NCBI RefSeq assembly: GCF_029892845.1
Contig: NZ_JARXVT010000002.1
Coordinates: 62,001-126,000 of the forward strand
DNA from: Aurantimicrobium minutum
GTDB lineage: Bacteria > Actinomycetota > Actinomycetes > Actinomycetales > Microbacteriaceae
DNA: 64,000 bases
Reading direction: 5' to 3'
Part shown: positions 61,056-64,000 of the stretch, one piece after another
Layout of the letters: every line of letters starts with the position of its first letter
How positions within the stretch are numbered: the stretch's first letter is position 1
Position numbers and translations under genes: made by a program
Notes under the pieces: generated by a model
Seen by the model: the letters and a program-made list of their open reading frames with translations, nothing else
Databases searched by the model: none
Told to the model about the DNA's origin: nothing

Positions 61056-62417
61056 CTAGAGCGCGAGCTCTGCCTTGACCACATCAGCGATGCTGTGTGC
61101 CAAGCGGTCTGCAGTTGCCTGATCGGCAGCTTCGACCATGACGCGAACCATGGGTTCGGTTCCAGAAGGACGCAACAAGACACGGCCGGTGTCTGCGAGT
61201 TCAACCTCTGCAGCAGCAACAGCAGCATCAATTGCTGCGTTGCCGCCTAATGAGCGGTGATCAACACCGCGAACGTTGACAAGAATCTGGGGGAAGACGG
61301 TCATCACTGAGGCAAGCTCAGCAATGGTCTTGCCGGTGCGAGCCATTTCAGCGACCAAGTGCAGACCGGTCAAAATACCGTCACCAGTGGTGGCGTGTTC
61401 GGTCATGATGACGTGACCAGACTGTTCACCGCCGAGTGCAGCGTCGTGTTCAGCTAGTCCTTCGAGCACGTAGCGGTCGCCGACTGCAGTCTGGATGACC
61501 TTGATGCCGTGCTTGTTCATGGCTTTGTGAAGACCAAGGTTGCTCATCACGGTGGCAACGAGAGTGTCGTTCTTGAGGCGACCACGTTCTTTCATTGACA
61601 CCGCGAGGATAGCCATGATCTGGTCGCCGTCAATGACGTTGCCCTGGGCATCGACTGCCAAGCAGCGGTCAGCATCACCATCGTGGGCAATACCAATGTC
61701 GGCTCCGTGAGCCAGCACAGCAGCAGCCACCACGTCGAGGTGAGTGGAGCCCACACCGTCATTGATGTTGAGACCGTCTGGGTCTGCGGCAATAACCGTG
61801 ACCTTCGCGCCCGCGTCGGTGAAGACTTCAGGTGAGATGGCGGAGGCAGCACCGTGTGCACAGTCCAGCACCACGTGCAGACCGTTCAACTTGTTGGGCA
61901 GAGTGCCCAGCAGGTGAATGACGTAGCGGTCTTCCGCATCGGCGAAGCGACGAATACGACCAACCTCACCACCGGTAGGCAGCAGGTGATCGGCGTCTAA
62001 TGAAGCTTCGATGCGGTCTTCGACCTCATCAGGGAGCTTCGTTCCGCCGAAGGCAAAGAACTTAATGCCGTTATCAGGGGCAGGATTGTGGGAGGCCGAG
62101 ACCATCACACCAAAGTCCGCACCGATCGAGCTGACCAAGAAGGCAGCTGCAGGCGTGGGAATCACGCCAGCATCCAATACATCGATGCCTGAGCTGGCCA
62201 GGCCAGCAGACAGCGCTGCAGTGAGGAACTCACCAGAGATGCGTGGGTCGCGGGCAATGACCGCAGTAGCACGACGTCCCTCAGCTCGTCTGGCTTCAGC
62301 TCTGCGACCGCTGGTGAGAACCACCGCGGCCGACTGGGCCAGTGCCAAGGTTAGGTCTGCCGTGAGTTCACGGTTTGCTAAACCTCGGACACCGTCCGTG
62401 CCGAATAGACGTGCCAA
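61056..62417 (-). CDS. glmM: phosphoglucosamine mutase
   Basis: About 453 residues from a TTG at 62417, the only start codon in place in front of [11 protein letters not shown], where all family members begin. The phosphoserine loop is V-S-A-S-H-N-P, the metal site D-G-D-A-D-R and sugar-binding E-Q-S-G-H. It converts glucosamine-6-phosphate to the 1-phosphate. It follows rpsI by 31 bp. The frame is open upstream into rpsI but those codons are not glmM. Confidence 0.94.
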   Translation of the reverse strand: MARLFGTDGVRGLANRELTADLTLALAQSAAVVLTSGRRAEARRAEGRRATAVIARDPRISGEFLTAALSAGLASSGIDVLDAGVIPTPAAAFLVSSIGADFGVMVSASHNPAPDNGIKFFAFGGTKLPDEVEDRIEASLDADHLLPTGGEVGRIRRFADAEDRYVIHLLGTLPNKLNGLHVVLDCAHGAASAISPEVFTDAGAKVTVIAADPDGLNINDGVGSTHLDVVAAAVLAHGADIGIAHDGDADRCLAVDAQGNVIDGDQIMAILAVSMKERGRLKNDTLVATVMSNLGLHKAMNKHGIKVIQTAVGDRYVLEGLAEHDAALGGEQSGHVIMTEHATTGDGILTGLHLVAEMARTGKTIAELASVMTVFPQILVNVRGVDHRSLGGNAAIDAAVAAAEVELADTGRVLLRPSGTEPMVRVMVEAADQATADRLAHSIADVVKAELAL

Positions 62418-62448
62418 GGGACAGTCGATTACTTCTAGAGAAGCGAGA

Positions 62449-62940
62449 TTAACGCTTCGAGAACTGAGAAGCCTTACGAGCCTTCTTGAGACCAGCCTTC
62501 TTACGCTCGATGACGCGAGCGTCACGAGTCAAGAAGCCAGCCTTCTTCAGGATTGCGCGGTTGTTGTCGCGGTCAATCTCGTTCAATGTACGGGCAATAG
62601 CCAGACGCAGTGCGCCTGCCTGACCGGAAGGGCCACCGCCACTGATGCGTGCAACGACGTCATATGCGCCACCGAGCTCAAGCACGGTGAAAGGGTCGTT
62701 GATGAGCTGCTGGTGCAGCTTGTTGGGGAAGTAGTTTGCGAGCTCGCGGCCGTTGACCGTGATCTTGCCGGAACCGGGTACGAGGCGTACGCGAGCAATA
62801 GCCTGCTTGCGACGACCTACAGCTGCACCAGGAACGTTGAGGATTGCGCGAGGAGCCTTAGGGGCTGCTGCGACAGGAGTTTCGGTTGAGTACTCGGTGA
62901 CCTCTACGGCCTCGGTCTCGATTTCTGCGTTATCCGCCAT
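62449..62940 (-). CDS. rpsI: 30S ribosomal protein S9
   Basis: 163 residues. An acidic Ala/Glu N-terminal extension (~35 residues, usual in actinobacteria) precedes [11 protein letters not shown]. The C-terminus [12 protein letters not shown] reaches the ribosomal P site. Downstream of rplM by 34 bp. Confidence 0.97.
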   Translation of the reverse strand: MADNAEIETEAVEVTEYSTETPVAAAPKAPRAILNVPGAAVGRRKQAIARVRLVPGSGKITVNGRELANYFPNKLHQQLINDPFTVLELGGAYDVVARISGGGPSGQAGALRLAIARTLNEIDRDNNRAILKKAGFLTRDARVIERKKAGLKKARKASQFSKR

Positions 62941-62974
62941 GATTACTTAATCCTTTATCTAAATCTTCGAGGCT

Positions 62975-63421
62975 CTACTGAGCTACCTGAGTGAGGGTGT
63001 ATACCTTGGGCTGCTGTGCAGCGTGAGGGTGCTCAGCGCCGCGGTAAACCTTAAGCTTGCGGAACTGGTCGCGACCGAGTGAGGTCTTGGGGAGCATGCC
63101 ACGAATAGCCTTCTCCACAGCGCGCTCAGGGTTCTTCTCGAGAAGATCGGTGTAGGTGGTGGAACGCAGGCCGCCTGGGTAACCAGAGTGGCGGTATGCC
63201 TTCTTCTGTGCAGCTTTGTTGCCGGTGAGGACAACCTTGTCTGCGTTGACGATGATGACGAAGTCACCCATGTCCATGTGAGGAGTGTAGGTGGCCTTGT
63301 TCTTGCCACGCAGAATGGTTGCTGCGTGAGATGCGAGGCGTCCGAGCACGACGTCGGTTGCGTCAATGATGACCCAGCCGCGCGTAACTTCTGATGCCTT
63401 AGGCGTAAAGGTACGAGTCAC
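62975..63421 (-). CDS. rplM: 50S ribosomal protein L13
   Basis: 148 residues, full length. [25 protein letters not shown] and G-M-L-P-K-T are family signatures. Starts the rplM-rpsI-glmM unit. The 144 bp between it and truA probably hold its promoter. Confidence 0.97.
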   Translation of the reverse strand: MTRTFTPKASEVTRGWVIIDATDVVLGRLASHAATILRGKNKATYTPHMDMGDFVIIVNADKVVLTGNKAAQKKAYRHSGYPGGLRSTTYTDLLEKNPERAVEKAIRGMLPKTSLGRDQFRKLKVYRGAEHPHAAQQPKVYTLTQVAQ

Positions 63422-63565
63422 AGTAATACTGCTTTCTTGTCGAAATGAGTGGTCCGTGTATCCCGCTCAGTCGTTGCGTTCTAATCCAGAATCTGGCTAG
63501 AACCCATCAGTCGAGGGCTCAACTTCGGCGGCCTGTCCACGTGGAACAAGCACCAAGGGTCTAAT

Positions 63566-64000
63566 TTACGCCATGGGAGCGTCGTCGGTCAATTCGCGAC
63601 GGCTCCGGGTAAGGTCTGCACGCGCTCCGACCTCGTCATCGGGAGGGTAAATAATCTCCATCAGGGTCAATCCTTGGGCAGGCATGACCTTGAACACACT
63701 GGTACGTTCTGCTTTGGTACGAAGTGTTTCAATCTCTTCCAGGCTGTTGGACTGGGATCCTGCTGCAACACAGGCCCCGACGAGCGAGCGCACCATGGAG
63801 TGACAGAACGCATCTGCCTGAAGCCTGGCCACGATCACGCCGTCTTCCTGGCGTTCCCAGTGGAACTCGTGCAATTCACGAATCGTGGTCGCGCCAGGAC
63901 GGGGGCGGCAAAACGCCCCAAAGTCACGCAGGCCAAGCATCATGGCTGCCGCCTCGTTCATGGCGTCCACGTCGAGTGAATAGAAGCTGAAGGTGGTCTT
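63566..64000 (-). CDS. truA: tRNA pseudouridine synthase A, N-terminus outside the window
   Basis: The last ~144 residues are visible, open to the right edge (K-T-T-F-S-F-Y-S-L-D). F-C-R-P-R-P-G-A-T-T and F-C-H-S-M-V-R-S-L-V-G match the TruA C-terminal half. It modifies uridines 38-40 in tRNA anticodon arms. A Glu/Arg-rich tail of ~20 residues follows the conserved part. Confidence 0.93.
   Translation of the reverse strand, partial: KTTFSFYSLDVDAMNEAAAMMLGLRDFGAFCRPRPGATTIRELHEFHWERQEDGVIVARLQADAFCHSMVRSLVGACVAAGSQSNSLEEIETLRTKAERTSVFKVMPAQGLTLMEIIYPPDDEVGARADLTRSRRELTDDAPMA

Noticed and set aside
62418-62525. Upstream extension of the glmM frame inside rpsI
   Set aside because: The extension lies in another frame of rpsI. 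GlmM proteins begin at A-R-L-F-G-T-D-G, in front of which there is a TTG.

Overview
The window comes from a high-GC Gram-positive bacterium (Actinobacteria). A small-genome Microbacteriaceae is the best fit. The clues are the double CIRCE in front of groES, the GuaB3 paralogue beside guaB, a SURF1 protein, frequent GTG/TTG starts and some apparently leaderless starts. The species is an inference from gene content only.

Two regimes are visible. Positions 1-29,760 are accessory DNA made of toxin-antitoxin, nuclease and restriction genes, with AT-rich stretches (roughly 9-19 kb) that look unlike the later core genes. In order: a gene cut by the window edge; an AbiEi/AbiEii pair flanked by a 92-bp imperfect direct repeat; an EndoU-type nuclease with a probable immunity partner; orphan genes including one interrupted by an in-frame stop; a lipoprotein; a NERD-domain helicase and a histone-deacetylase-like enzyme; a restriction island at 8.4-20.8 kb (GmrSD-like nuclease with a RAMA-like tail, GIY-YIG/helicase protein, Eco57I-like methylase, small methylase, divergent sigma-4/HARE-like regulator, second GmrSD-like protein, DUF2130 protein); a VWA protein; a TM0106-family nuclease lacking its helicase; a Phd-like toxin-antitoxin pair; and an HTH/nucleotidyltransferase pair.

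Positions 29,775-64,000 are mostly core: a branched-chain amino-acid-type ABC transporter (livF-G-M-H); guaB, guaB3, glpD, SURF1, DUF3817 and guaA; two tandem full-length and one shortened substrate-binding lipoprotein that probably serve the transporter; rarD; groES; a kinase/aminotransferase fusion; the tight operon glmS-acpS-alr-tsaE-tsaB-rimI-tsaD; coaA; the rplM-rpsI-glmM operon; and a partial truA.

The core is interrupted once. The last 42 bp of guaA are repeated 1.5 kb downstream with two synonymous changes. The DNA between holds a Fic/VbhA-like pair and an XRE regulator. This looks like a small or decayed element integrated at the guaA 3' end.

The most interesting material is the restriction island, where two domains often linked to modified-base recognition sit around one methylase operon. 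Also notable are the guaA-site element, two antitoxin-type genes that share a leaderless promoter covered by a palindrome, and a candidate small RNA near 48.1 kb. No tRNA, rRNA, CRISPR array, IS transposase or integrase was recognised.
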